A DNA stretch of 64,000 nucleotides from Marsupella aquatica (taxonomy: Eukaryota; Marchantiophyta): contig OZ316897.1 in assembly GCA_973895155.1 (NCBI GenBank), positions 14,570,001-14,634,000 of the forward strand, read 5' to 3'. The stretch's first letter is position 1. Each line of letters begins with the position of its first letter. The notes under the pieces are model-generated. The model was not told the origin of the DNA. It saw only the letters and a list, made by a program, of their open reading frames with translations, and made no database searches. Made by a program: the position numbers and the translations under genes. This document shows positions 32,721 through 44,061 of the stretch, piece after piece.

Positions 32721-33419
32721 CACTCTTTAGAAGACACACTGAGAGAGTGAGAGGAGGAGCTCTAGCACGTTGGCTATGGCGGATGTAATCGGTGTGTATT
32801 ATTGGATGTACTTTCAATGTAAGAGTCTATGGATGTTGTTCACATGCATTGACGTTGTCTCGTTCGGTCTAGATCATATCCCAACAACATGGACAATGCC
32901 TAATGATGCATTGTAACTTAGTTATATATCCATGAGCCCTATGCCAGTGCAAAAGCACTGTGCAAGGAGGGCAGGCCCATAGGGATTGGTCGGGGCATTA
33001 CGGGGCAGCGGGAAACAAATATGTGATAGGGGTGTACATTTCTTTAATCAATGATTAGCAAAAATAGCTAATCAAATCCAACGGCTATGGAGCTTTCCTG
33101 CCCAGGAGCTTTTTTGTATGGGGATGAAGGACGAAAAAAGGCGGGATCCCTCATTATAGTTGTAGATTGGTCAAATCTTTACAATGTTTATGGTTTATAC
33201 ACTGATATGTGTCACCTAATGGAGAGAACTTCCAAACTAGATTCTAAAAGTAGAATACAAAATTAGTGTATTCTCTTTCAATCACAAATACTATACCCTT
33301 AAGGTGCATTGATTTATATATACATTTAATGACTCATCTGTCATCCAAAACGTACAGAAGCTCTCCTCACTTTGAAGCCGGTTGTAAAGGTGCACAATTT
33401 TTATTTCTTTGACTTTTTT
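32721..33419. other. flank of copia element 1, no supported gene
   Basis: The pre-insertion sequence continues from the left flank. No coding signal. Confidence 0.35.
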
Positions 33420-33574
33420 AGAATCATTGGTTCAATACATTTGAATAGGATGGGATAGCTTTTATTTCATATATAAAGTAACCAGTTACTCTTATCACTA
33501 CTCTAAATAGGGTATAATGGAATTTATTTAGTAATAAGTTAAAACAGCATGTCTTAGAACGGGGTAGCTTGTAT
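33420..33574 (+). repeat. dispersed repeat family 2, copy 2
   Basis: Closest partner of 25041-25190 (opposite strand). It shares the 5' and 3' blocks with a diverged middle. The next 150 bases also resemble 25770-25870. Confidence 0.65.
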
Positions 33575-34256
33575 CACTAGATGTTTTTGGTGCCACTATA
33601 TGGCGGGACACACTTTGTATATGGCGGGGCTCACTTTGATTGTCTTGTCTTATAGAATTATTTGTTACATATTTTAATGTCAATTTGGTCTACTGTATGC
33701 TTTTTGTTTGTATTTTGCTGAATTGAGTAGTTCCTTCCAACACCTTAAATTCTTAATTTCAAGTCCTCAGTTTTAACTAGACATGTTAAAACTTTTAATT
33801 CTTTTAATTATGATACCTTATCATATTCGTGTAGTTTTATTATTTATTTATGCTATAGGCACTCCTCCATTTCATGAGAATTCATTGCAAAGGTATTACT
33901 CTCCCAACTCAACCAGGCAACTAGAGACAACTATGAATCCAAGGATGCCTTGTAGCTTATATGTCTGTTGTTTAAAAAAATTCCAATTCTTAAGGTTTAT
34001 AGGTCAATAGGGGTCACCTAAACAGATGGCCCCCAAATTTTAGAAAGGTACAAAATTAGTTTACTTGGCTTGGATCACAAAATACTAGCTACCACAAAAT
34101 ACTTGTATCTACAAGGTACACTGACTTGTACTTGTGTTTCAGCTATAGAGAGTCTTGTACATTCAATTTATTAATGTACTTGTGTTTTCACCTATAGAGA
34201 TTACCGTACATCTCTTCACTTTTATTATATGTGTTTTTCCCTTTTACTGTTTTATA
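33575..34256. other. AT-rich, no supported gene
   Basis: A repeated phrase ('acttgtgtttcagctatagagag' and 'acttgtgttttcacctatagagat') lies near 34130 and 34180. Nothing else was recognised. Confidence 0.35.
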
Positions 34257-34354
34257 ATTATTGTTTCAATATTCTTGAATAGGATATGCTTATGTTTCAT
34301 AAACTAAAATTTATCGTGAATAAGTTAAAATAAGTGTGTCTTAGAAGGGGCTAG
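34257..34354 (+). repeat. dispersed repeat family 2, copy 3
   Basis: A shorter copy: 'tattcttgaataggata', 'gaataagttaaaata', 'tgtgtcttagaaggggctagctt'. Confidence 0.55.
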
Positions 34355-34714
34355 CTTTATCACCAGTGCCAACTATCCACAGTCCATCAACTGGTGCGAA
34401 ATATCCACAGTTGCTCAAGCAATACAACTAGTTCGCCCACCAATCTACAACAAACATATCTGTTAGCGGAGACATATTACAACTTGGAATACTTGTCTAT
34501 CAGAATCAGGTTCTTGGATTGGTATCTAGCAGATAATCAAATTCAAAAAAGCAAGGCATCTTACTCATCCTATCAAACATTGGCATGAGGGTGCAGCAAA
34601 ATTCAGTCCCTTTAGGAGGCCCACCAAATTCTCCCAGACTTTTAGGGTCTGGTAAAATGTTTTCAATTGGGGTCACACCAAGCAAATTTCTTGAAAGAGT
34701 CTGGTCAAACAAGC

Positions 34715-34860
34715 AACTGGCTTTGGTCAGTTTGGCCAGGGGATTATTAGCCTAAAACTGATAGGTCCCAGTTTCAATCTCTCCTCCACAGGGGTGTGGA
34801 AAGTATGTGTGTGAGTATGTGTGTGTTTGTGTGGGTAGGGTGTGATGGTGAAATTACCGG
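34715..34860 (+). repeat. possible tRNA-derived SINE head
   Basis: 'tggccaggggatta' fits a pol III A box, and 'agtttcaatctc' some 30 bases later is a degenerate B box. A TG-rich run (34801-34845) follows. It lies in the promoter-side flank of the lectin kinase locus. No second copy or target duplication was found, so this is tentative. Confidence 0.3.
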
Positions 34861-35284
34861 TTCCTCCTCCAGATGTCACTAGCTGGATGCTATGTGGTCC
34901 TAGTCAAACCCTATCTCCTTCCTCATATGGGTCCTTCTCTGATCTCTATGTATAGGCCCCCCTTGTGGGATACATGCATTGGTGCACTACTCCAAAGTAG
35001 AACAATTATCTTCAACTGGATAGGTTACTCTAGGCTTGTCAAGGCCAACGAAAAAAGAGTCCGGTCAAACGTTGAAGAGTCTCCACGACTTGTGAATCAG
35101 CACTGAAGATTCTGAGAAGCTGGCGCCCAACCCACCTACAAAAGAAGTTTATGACACAGGCCAGTGAGTCTTGCTCACGCATTTCTCCTTTCCCAACACT
35201 CCACTGGAAGAGTCGAAGTCATTTTCGCCTCGCCATTCGATCAGAAGTTCGCGTTGCCATTCTGCAGTGAACGACTCAAGAATC

Positions 35285-37679
35285 ATGTCACAAGAATGGT
35301 GCATAGTGATTGAACAACTGAGAGGGAGGAGCAGTCGTGCTCTTGCACTTTTTTGGCAGGTCAGGTTTCTTCTCATCGTCGCGGTTACGTTCCAGCTGCC
35401 TGTGGTACTTGGACAGCAGGCTCACCCTGCCATCTTTGCATATGGCATATTTCCTACGTGGCCGCCCCTCGACGTACCAAATGCAAATGTCAGTGAAATT
35501 GAGTACCATGACATTGGGTGTCTTGGAAGCTTTCGATATGGGAGTACTAATCAGACTCTCGAGTTGAGCACTGGTACTGGCCTTAATGGCACCCATGTAA
35601 CTGAGGGGAGTTGTCTCTACACTACCCCTGTTCAGCTTATCCAGCCGTGTTCTAACCCCCCCAAATTCACGTCTTTCAGCACCATGTTTCAATTGATGTT
35701 AGCTAGCTATCCTGGAGCTGATCGTACCGGTCACGCAAACTTTCAAGGACTGAATTTCACCTTCGCCAGAGGTAGGACTGTCGACACGAGGGTTAGTGTA
35801 TTTAATGTCAAGATAGATTATTTCCAAGATTCTGAGAACTCAACAGTTACAATGACCGTCGACGAATCTGTTAATATCGCAAATACAACGATTATTTCGA
35901 TATCTGCAGTTATGTCTTTACTTAGTTTCGTTGTGTGGATAGAATACGACATTTTAACTCTTAAACTCACTGTGTTTGTTTCGGATCCTTTAGCGCTTTA
36001 TGGCTATAGCTTAAAGTCACTCCGTTATGCTCCGTTTGATTCACTCGGTGCTGCTCTGTTCCTGGACTATCGCAAGAATTCTATACCCGTCGCTTCGGAC
36101 ACCTTTAAGAATCTCGCAGGGGCAATCGACGACAGCATGTACGTCGGATTCTCAGGATCCATCTCAAACTTTCAACCCACTAAGTCATACGACGCTATTT
36201 ATGCATATGCAATTCTACAGTGGACGTTCAACTCGAATGGACCACCTCCAGACGTTCGGAGAAATCCCGACGGAACGTCGGACGGAACGCCGACAGACCC
36301 GGTAGCTGAAGCAATAAAGAAGCAACGACAGAGGATCTTTACAATATTGGTCAGCACAATAACCACAATTCCTTCTGTACTAATGTTCGCCGTCCTCGCG
36401 TTCATCATCATCAGATTGTACAGGCGAAACGCTCGCTTGACTGCTCTTGCTAAGAAGTATGACATCGACATGGGTCCAATCCTGGATCGAGGGCCCCAAG
36501 ATTTCAAGTACAGAGCCCTAAGTACAGTCACCAAGGGATTCAGCTCCGACCAATTACTGGGGACCGGTATCGGTTTACAGGGGAAGCATAGTGCTCAAGG
36601 GACATAGAAAGCCAACAGAAATAGCTGTGAAACGAATATCTGCCACCTCAGACCAAGGGGCGTCAGAGTTTCTGGCCGAGGTGAAGATCATCGGTCAAGT
36701 CCAACACCGCAACCTTGTTCGCTTGTTGGGTTGGTGCCACGACAGAGGTGAGCTCTTGCTCGTATACGATTTCATGCCTAACGGAAGTGTGGACCAACAT
36801 CTCTACAAAAATACTCCGGGCGAGCCTGTCCTGACGTGGTCCAGAAGGTTGAAGATTATGAGCGGAGTTGCTGCGGCCCTCGCCTTTTTACACGACGAAT
36901 GGGAGCAACGAGTAATTCATAGAGATGTGAAGTCATCCAACGTCATGCTTGACACTGATTTTAATTCAAGATTAGGAGACTTTGGTTTAGCGAGGTTATC
37001 TGAACACGACGAAGATGTGCGCGTTACTGGAGTTGCAGGTACTCGTGGATATTTGGCCCCAGAACTCTGTGTTACATTTCAACCCACGGACAAAACTGAT
37101 GTGTACAGTTTCGGAGCCATGGCGCTAGAGGTGGCCACAGGCAAGAAGCCCTTGTTGTCGAGAGTTGATCAGGAATCCCTGAAAGGGATGTTCCTCGTCG
37201 ATTGGGTGTGGAGTCTTTACAGAGACGAATCCCTTCTTGATGCAGCCGATAGTAGACTCCATAACGCCTACGATCCGGGCGAGATGACCACGTTTTTGAA
37301 GATTGGGCTCTTGTGCTGCCATCCCAACCCCGATGAGAGACCCAATATGAGAGAGGTAATCAATATCTGGAAAGGATCGAGACCATTTCCACCGTTGCCA
37401 CGCTCGAAACCTGTCCCAGTTTTCCAATTTAACGGTGATCATCATAATTCTGAGAGTGCGTTGTTATTTGCGGATAGTCTAAGGCAGGCAGACCGATCTG
37501 AGACTCAAACCGCGGCATGGGGTTCGGATCGCCCCAGTCCGGGCCATAGTGTGCTCGCAATTCCTTCAATTATCGACCACGATTCTTTGGCAATGGAGAT
37601 ACCCGAAGAGCGGAAAGCCGATACTCCAGATTCCACTTTGCGGTACAGGCGCACTACTACATCACGGCTCCCCTTTTAA
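35285..37679 (+). pseudogene. L-type lectin receptor-like kinase, frameshifted in the kinase glycine loop
   Basis: The first frame (Met at 35285; the upstream in-frame Met at 35171 would put 38 residues before the signal peptide) starts with a hydrophobic signal (FLLIVAVTFQLPVVLG). Next is a legume-lectin-like ectodomain with several N-glycosylation sites and the closing VWIEYD, MYVGFSGS and YAILQWTFNSNG segments. A transmembrane helix (TTIPSVLMFAVLAFIIIRLY, near 36360-36420) and a basic stop-transfer follow. The juxtamembrane leads to FSSDQLLGTG, where the frame breaks; it ends at 36607. The kinase continues in another phase (from about 36555: VSVYRG, VLKGHRKP), with catalytic Lys in EIAVKRI, HRDVKSSN, GDFGLARL and GYLAPEL. 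The GxGxxG loop is short by about eight bases net. In a sound gene this would be a plasma-membrane receptor kinase. Here the kinase would be lost, unless the gap is an assembly error. Confidence 0.8.
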
Positions 37680-38077
37680 TTCTACGGAAGATCGTTGTTC
37701 ATGAATGTGCAAGTGAAACTTTAGAGAGGGGCAATCCCGTCTGGACCTGTGTCCAATTCAAAGATGGAGTTACCAATCTTTGCCTCGTTTTTCAAATCCA
37801 CTTTGTCAGCCTGGAAACGCTGGATTCATTCACACAACCAGAATCATTGGCCGCAAAACACAAAGAGGATTTCACGTTCAGTGGTTCGAAGACTAGTCGA
37901 ACCACACAAAGTGTACGACTTCGCTTTGGAATGCGAAGTGGTGATGCACATATGCATACTTGTCAACTTCTCATTTCTTCTCTTTTCCAGCTTGTTAGAA
38001 TCTGTGTACACTGCAGGCTGCAAAACTTCTCATAGTGCAGTACCCCGACAATCATTTCTGGCTTTTCGTTCATGAGC
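37680..38077. other. 3' flank of the lectin kinase locus, no gene seen
   Basis: No supported feature. It may contain the transcript's 3' untranslated region. Confidence 0.35.
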
Positions 38078-38440
38078 TTTCGAGGAGGATCACAAGCTTT
38101 CCGAGGAGTTCCAAATGAGAGGAGTTGATTTCCCATTGCCCTGTTAGGGATGGTGTGCACTCACATCAAACCTGAATAGTTTCCCACTCTCCACCTCAAT
38201 TGGTTTTGGTAATGCTATCTTACTAGTAAATGGCAAACAATGGCAAACAAAAGCTATAGTTGGGCAGGGCCTAGGTTTCCAGAGTGAAGCCTGGGACTCT
38301 AGGGCCAACCAAAATTTGCAAATGGAAAGAAAGATGAGTCATCATTCCTATAACATTCAAACAATGTGCATTCAGGCTAGTTTGTGTAATTATTGTCCAC
38401 CCCATACTATTGATGTAAATTACAATTACCAATGTTAACT
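38078..38440. repeat. dispersed repeat family 1, copy 2
   Basis: Matches 19371-19570 ('gaggaggatcacaagctttc', 'gaggagttgatttcccattg', 'ccacctcaattggttttgg', 'tgtccaccccatactattga'), with an extra segment at about 38222-38385 not present in copy 1. Confidence 0.7.
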
Positions 38441-39015
38441 GTAATTGGCCAATGTCCCGCCAAAATTGGAACACATGCCTGAGTCTTACTGCTATAATAC
38501 CCTATCCTGCCAAAATTACTGCGACTCAGTATTTATTAAATGGTGGGGCTATGCTATAAAACCCTACCCCGCCAAAATTGGTGGGTCATCTGTTTACAAA
38601 ACCACTTTTGGAGTGACCATTCCATGACCATGGGATTTATAAATTCTTTTATCCTAGGCAGCCTTTCATTAGTCAAAAAGCAATTTCCCTAACCTAATGC
38701 AAACAAGACAAACTATTTTGGTACTATGTAAGAGGGGCATGATGACATACGTCGGTATGTAGATGCCATGTGTTGCCATTGGGATGGGGGCACTTGGGAA
38801 CACGGGACATGACTAGGAGCCATAAAGTTCAAAGTGGGGAGTGGAATTAATAATGCACCCATGGGTGAAGGGATAACTAGTATCATACACTCCCATAAGT
38901 ACAAGATAAGGAATGAGAAAAGGAAGGTGAAAATGAAAAAAAAAAAAATAGGTAATAAGAGGGGGGAAAAGGAGAAAGGGGACACCCTTGCCTTTCATCA
39001 TTTGGGTTTTTTTTA
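38441..39015. other. no supported gene
   Basis: A phrase ('accctaccccgccaaaattggtggg' and variants with 'ccgccaaaattgg') recurs three times at 38456-38585. An A11 run lies near 38936-38948. Confidence 0.35.
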
Positions 39016-39037
39016 GGGGGGGGGGGGGGGGGGGGGG
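39016..39037. repeat. G22 homopolymer run
   Basis: Twenty-two consecutive G. It could form a stable G-quadruplex, and its true length may be uncertain in the assembly. Confidence 0.85.
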
Positions 39038-39334
39038 TGGTCAGGGTCGGGGGAGAAGGGAGAGGCAGCCCATGCCAAGAGAAATGGGGAGAGGAGGAGA
39101 CGTCACTCTCCACCTAGGGTTGTGTGAATGTGCCTGCCTTTGTTATCATCTATCTCACACTCTCCGTTATCACTTTTGCAACAAATGATATCTTTTTGAT
39201 ATTGAATATTTTATGCAATGACATCTTTTTTGCAATGTACAGGTATTAAACACAACCACAACAACTACATGGTCAGGATCACACATAACATGTCTCAATG
39301 AACTACATTGCAAAATCTATATGTTTTTTTTGCC

Positions 39335-39830
39335 TCGCTTGGACATCTTTTATCATCTTGCCAATTTTTTCTCACATTGATATCTTTATCTCATCACGAC
39401 ATCTTTTCTCTCCTCAACATCTTTTCCTAACCTCAAGATAGCTTTCTTGCCTTGACATCTTTTAATCAATTTGACTTCTTTTCTCCCCTCCATATCTTTT
39501 CCCATCTCGACTAACTTCTTTTCCACTCCTCAACATCATTCTCTCCTTGACATTCTCACCTCTACATTTATCTTTTTCTCATCCCACCATCTTTTTCTCA
39601 TCTTGACATCTTTTTTTACATCTTGCCATCTTTTTCTCACCTTGACATCTTTATCTCGTCTCGACATCCCTTTCTCTCCTCAACATCTTTTCCTCACCTT
39701 AATATATTTTTCTCATCTTGTCACTATTTCTCTCCTGAGCAAAAGTTTTTGTCACCTCAATTTCTTTTCCTAACCTCGACATAGTTTTTCACTTCAAGAT
39801 CTTTTCCTCACCTTGACATCTTTTGTGCAA
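39335..39830. repeat. degenerate CT-rich minisatellite, about 20-22 bp unit
   Basis: Some twenty diverged copies of a unit like 'cttgacatctttttctcac' or 'ctcgacatcttttcc' in a strongly pyrimidine-rich strand. The sequence near 39217 ('acatcttttttgcaatgtac') recurs near 39818 ('acatcttttgtgcaatgcac'), so similar phrases bracket the array. Confidence 0.75.
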
Positions 39831-40183
39831 TGCACACGCATGGGGCTAATATTTCATATTAACACAATGAAAATTAATCTAATAAGACTTACCCCTCTAC
39901 ATTCCATGATAAAAGACTCAACCAAAATGTTCAAAAATTAAAAATCACTGTCACTTTGATAAAGTGTAGCTTATTTACTCCTCTAGCACATCTGGAAAAT
40001 ATGCAAAACAAACAAATATTTGAGTTTATGAACATCCACTAGGCCACTACTTAATTTCTTGTCCAAAACAACACAAATATCTTCAAACTGGATTCAATGT
40101 GAAAAAAGTGAATAATTTTGTACTGAATTGAAGCAGGGAGTTCGCCCCATAAGAATCATACTCTCCATAAAGCGTAAAAGCCA
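39831..40183. other. no supported gene
   Basis: AT-rich, no feature recognised. Confidence 0.35.
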
Positions 40184-40450
40184 TATGGCCAAAGAGTTGC
40201 CCATATGGCCAAAGGGTTTCCGTTCGAGTGGTAAGTTTTCTATACTTAGCCAGGTTGCCCATACGGCCAAAGGGTCGTCATTGGAGTGATAAGTTTTCTA
40301 TACTTAGCCAGGTTTCTATACTTAGCCAGGTTGCCCATATGGCCAAAGGGTCGCCGTTGGAGTGATAAGTTTTCTATACTTAGCCAGGTTGCCCATACGG
40401 CCAAAGGGTCGCTGTTGGAGTGATAAGTTTTCTATACTTAGCCAGGTTCC
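40184..40450. repeat. 58-bp tandem repeat, four units
   Basis: Units start at 'gttgcccata' at 40196, 40254, 40330 and 40388. Each has 'ggccaaagggt', 'gttggagtgataagttttc' (or close) and 'tatacttagccag'. Between units two and three an 18-bp segment ('tttctatacttagccagg') is duplicated once more. Confidence 0.85.
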
Positions 40451-40695
40451 TCCGACTGATTGTTTGGACTTAGTGGAATTTCCTTTACAATTGAGCTCAA
40501 ATTTTGGGAACTGTGGTACATGGAAGCTTTCGAAACCCATCGTTGTGGTCCATGGTTTTCTCACGAAGAGAACAGAAGGGACGAGGCGACGACGAAAGGA
40601 GGAAAGCGCAAGAGAGAGAGAAGAGCGAGAGGACGAGCAAGAGATTGTAAGGTGGGCTCGAGGTCGTAGGGCAGATCGGGAAACACCGTGGTGAC
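40411..40695 (+). repeat. local segmental duplication, copy 1
   Basis: Shares with 41455-41823 the blocks 'gttggagtg.taagttttct', 'ccaggttcctccgactgatt', 'gagctcaaattttggga', 'ccatcgttgtggtccatgg', 'ttttctcacgaagagaacag' and 'ggtgggctcgaggtcgtagg'. The last unit of the 58-bp array is the 5' end of the duplicated segment. Confidence 0.85.
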
Positions 40696-41454
40696 CCTAT
40701 ACTTCATCGCACGTGATGTGCCATTTTTGTGGAAGTGAAACCCCCGAGCGTACAGTTCGGAAGAAGACTCTGGATGCAGAAGAGAAACCAGGTTTCCAAG
40801 AGACATGTTAAGCACGCGACCTGGCGTACACAAGGGATTTGCTATGTGAACTCTAGAGACAATCTCTTTTGCCTTCTTTTGTGCCAATCGAGATTTTCCT
40901 TTCCACACTCCGTGGTTGTGGAACCCCATGTGAACAGGCAATCGAGACATGATATGCTTTGCTACATTTGCTTCTAGAGACAGTTTAGGATAGACATACA
41001 AAAGTCTAGCCGGACATTCTCGGATGCAGAAAGGTCTCTCCTCAAAAAATCCACACACCAACCCTCCCTCCTCCCTCACCAAGACGGAAAGGTTTTGTGA
41101 AGAGTCCCTTTCCTCGGAAAGGAGAGTCATTTGTGGAACCAGTGTGCTTCAGCTTCCTACATACCAGATTTTGACATTCCAAGACACCTGCTCACCTTAC
41201 TATTGACACGGATCAGTGCTTGCGGGGTTTGAGATTTGCTGAAGTTGTGACGAGTCTTGTCCATGGGTAGCCATCATTATCCCTATCCATGTCCTGGAGT
41301 CCCTATCCTCGACAAAATTGACCTTTGACTAGAGGGAGCTCAAAAACTTAGTTTCCACTGTATGAAGTGGGCAAACTTTGGACTTGGATCTCCTTCCAAT
41401 AGTTTCCACCTCGAAAATTTGCCAACTCACTTGACCCTGAAATACTGAGTGGCC
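40696..41454. other. spacer between the duplicated segments, no supported gene
   Basis: No domain is visible. Its first 50 bases resemble 54158-54207 ('tacttc.tcgcac.tgat.tgcca', 'ggaagtga'), a short dispersed repeat. Confidence 0.35.
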
Positions 41455-41823
41455 GTTGGAGTGGTAAGTTTTCTCTCCTTAGCCAGGTTCCTCCGACTGA
41501 TTGTTTGGAATTAGTGCAATTACAATTACAACTGAGCTCAAATTTTGGGAAATGTGGTCCATGGAAGTTTTCAAAAACCATCGTTGTGGTCCATGGGAGC
41601 ATTGTTTTCTCACGAAGAGAACAGAAGAGAAGAGAAGAGACGAGACGACGACGAAAGGAGGAAAGCGCAAAGAGAAGAGAAGAGAAGAGAAGAGAAGTGA
41701 AGAAAGAAAGCACGGAAGCGAAAGAGAGAGGAGATCTCAGAGATGACACACTTGGCTGTCAAGGGAAAGAGATTGTAAGGTGGGCTCGAGGTCGTAGGCC
41801 AGATCGGGAAACACCGTGGTGAC
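41455..41823 (+). repeat. local segmental duplication, copy 2
   Basis: Longer than copy 1, mainly because of an expanded GAAGA-type microsatellite at about 41626-41706. Confidence 0.85.
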
Positions 41824-44061
41824 GGAGCGCGCGTGTGGCAGCATCAGAAGGAGCAGAAACGTCGGTCGGTCCGTCGACAGGTTCCGCTATGGGAAAGGCG
41901 TTCAAATGGATCCAGCCTGAGGTCAGTCCGCACCTGAATGATATCTCTCCCTCTCCCTCTCTCTCTATTTCTGTCTTCCTCTCGTCCTTTGTTTCCCCAT
42001 TCTGTGGTTCTGATTTCTGGACTTTTTCTTTCACTTTAGTATGGTCTTTCTATCGACAGAGATGACACCATTTTCATTCCCTGCTTGCCCACGGTGGCGC
42101 ACGTTCTTTCGAGTTCCCCGTTCGATGTTAGGGTTTGTCAAACGCCTCCGGCCTGGGTGATTCCATACTTCGATGGTCTCTCCAGCTTTCGCTTGCTCTC
42201 TTCCTCTCGTTGGTTGTTACTTCACTGTGGTTCTACTTTCGGGTCTCTCCATTTCCGTTTCGTATGGCCGTTGGATCGACAGAGATGAGGACTCACAGGA
42301 TCAATTTTAATATCCTTGTACCCGTGGTTGCGCACGTTCTTTCGAGGTTCCCTCTTCGATATTAGGGTTTGGTCAAATGCATACTGCCCGAGGTCAGTCC
42401 ACAGTTGGATGGTCACTCCCACTATCTCTTGCTCTCTTCCTCTCGTCCGTTGTTACTTCACTGCGGTTCCACTTTCTGGTCTTCCCGTTTGATACACCCT
42501 TTCGCTTGACAGAGATGCAATGAGTCCTAGAATTGTCAATCAAATAATTATCTCGGGAAAATGGGAATGATTATATTGAGGAGAATACATCGACTGTATA
42601 CGTCTCACGAATGTAGATGTGTTGCCTGCAACACAGACTCAGGGAAACTTGAAAGTATCCAATGAGGAAGACTACTAACTAAATCCCTTCTTGCGAGAAT
42701 AGAATCTATCGTTTCGTTCCCTTCTAGAGGTGGAGATTCGGGCAAACTTAAGACGTCCCTGTTTGTTTCGATGATGCAGATTTATCCTCTGTTCTTGGCT
42801 TTAGGTACGGCAATTGGTTTGTGTGGCTTTCGATAACTAGCAACCTTGCCATCAATCCTTATGTCAGGTATACCCTATCTGGTTCATGCTGATTGTCCAT
42901 CTCTGTTGGAAACTAATTGGGCGTTTCGTTGCTCGGTTGTGTGGAGTGCAATTTTTTTGTTTCTCTTTCTGAGTATCTGAAAACTGTCAGATATAGTTCA
43001 CTAGGGATATATAGATAAAAACCTCTGGGCGATTGATAAGGCCGAATAATTAGCCTAGGTGGGCCTTCAGCCGTGCGATCGGTCGGTGCCCTCAAGATCG
43101 GCGGTGGGGGATGCGGATGTGATCTTAACTGAGTTGTTCCCGCATAAACAAACGAATAATATATGCCCACTAGGAATTGCCTTTTTCACGCGAACAGAGA
43201 TTGACCAAAACGCTCCGTGCAGGAATTGAAGTTCAGGAAAGATTGAAGGTTGACGATTTCCACGGGCCGAGAGTACATGCTAGTGGAGTCATGTCGAGAG
43301 TGGAGCGTCACGTTTGAAAGCAAAAGGTGGGCAGGCTGGCTGAGGCATAATTATCTTTCTCGTTTGCCCGTTCTCTTGATCTTCTCTGTTTTCCGCTGCT
43401 GTTGCTTTGTGAATCAGCTTCAAGAATGCCTGGGCTGCCCTAGAACAGAGATTTGGTCCCACTCTTTGTGCATTAGGATTAAGCCACTGGCAGAGAGTTC
43501 TGAAGATTAACAGCAGGCACAGACAATTCTGTCGTCTGGTAAGGCATTCTCTCTAAAAGCTTTGGCAATAGAGTGCACAGATCGAGGAATAGCGTCACAG
43601 CTAAGTCTGGTTGCATACAAGAAACGTTCAAGGATGGTGACTCGGATACCAACCTCGGGGTTCTGGTCCTCCACATTGTTCGTTACTGATAGGGGATTGA
43701 TAGGTCAAGGCGTTTAGAAGCAGAGGAGTTACTGCTGTATTATGTAGGTTTTTGTAGAGGTTTGAAGATGACAAAGTATCTTGTATGTATCCGGAAAAGG
43801 TTAGGTCAAGAGGTTGTGTAGTACCCTGCCATGGGGCTTTCCCTCTTCTTCACACTTTGCCACCATGAATGCTCTCTTTGAACTCTCTCTTAAGAGAGAG
43901 GTATTTGACGTGACAGTCGATAGGTGTCCAAATAGTCTATGACTTCGTCGGAGAGACTCATGGAAACGGCTTTGTCACCCACTGTGCAGAAGTTCAATCA
44001 CGGGATTTGCTCGACTCCTGTTCCCTGACGAAGAGGTGGACGAGAGGAAGAGTAGGTCAAG
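41824..44061 (+). other. IMP3 upstream region with a triplicated, intron-like segment
   Basis: A possible first exon ends at 'atccagcctgag|gtcagt' near 41930. A segment of about 233 bp is then repeated three times (41925-42290 and on to about 42525). Repeated landmarks are 'ggtcagtcc.cac', 'ctctcttcctctcgt', 'gcgcacgttctttcgag' (42097 and 42330) and 'gacagagatga'. Each unit is pyrimidine-rich and closes with CAG. This may be the 5' untranslated region and intron(s) of IMP3 or the relic of another gene. From 42530 to 44061 I see no clear coding exon. Confidence 0.4.

Noticed and set aside
35171-35284. Upstream Met at 35171 as start of the lectin kinase
   Set aside because: It would place 38 charged residues before the signal peptide; Met at 35285 fits a secretory protein better.
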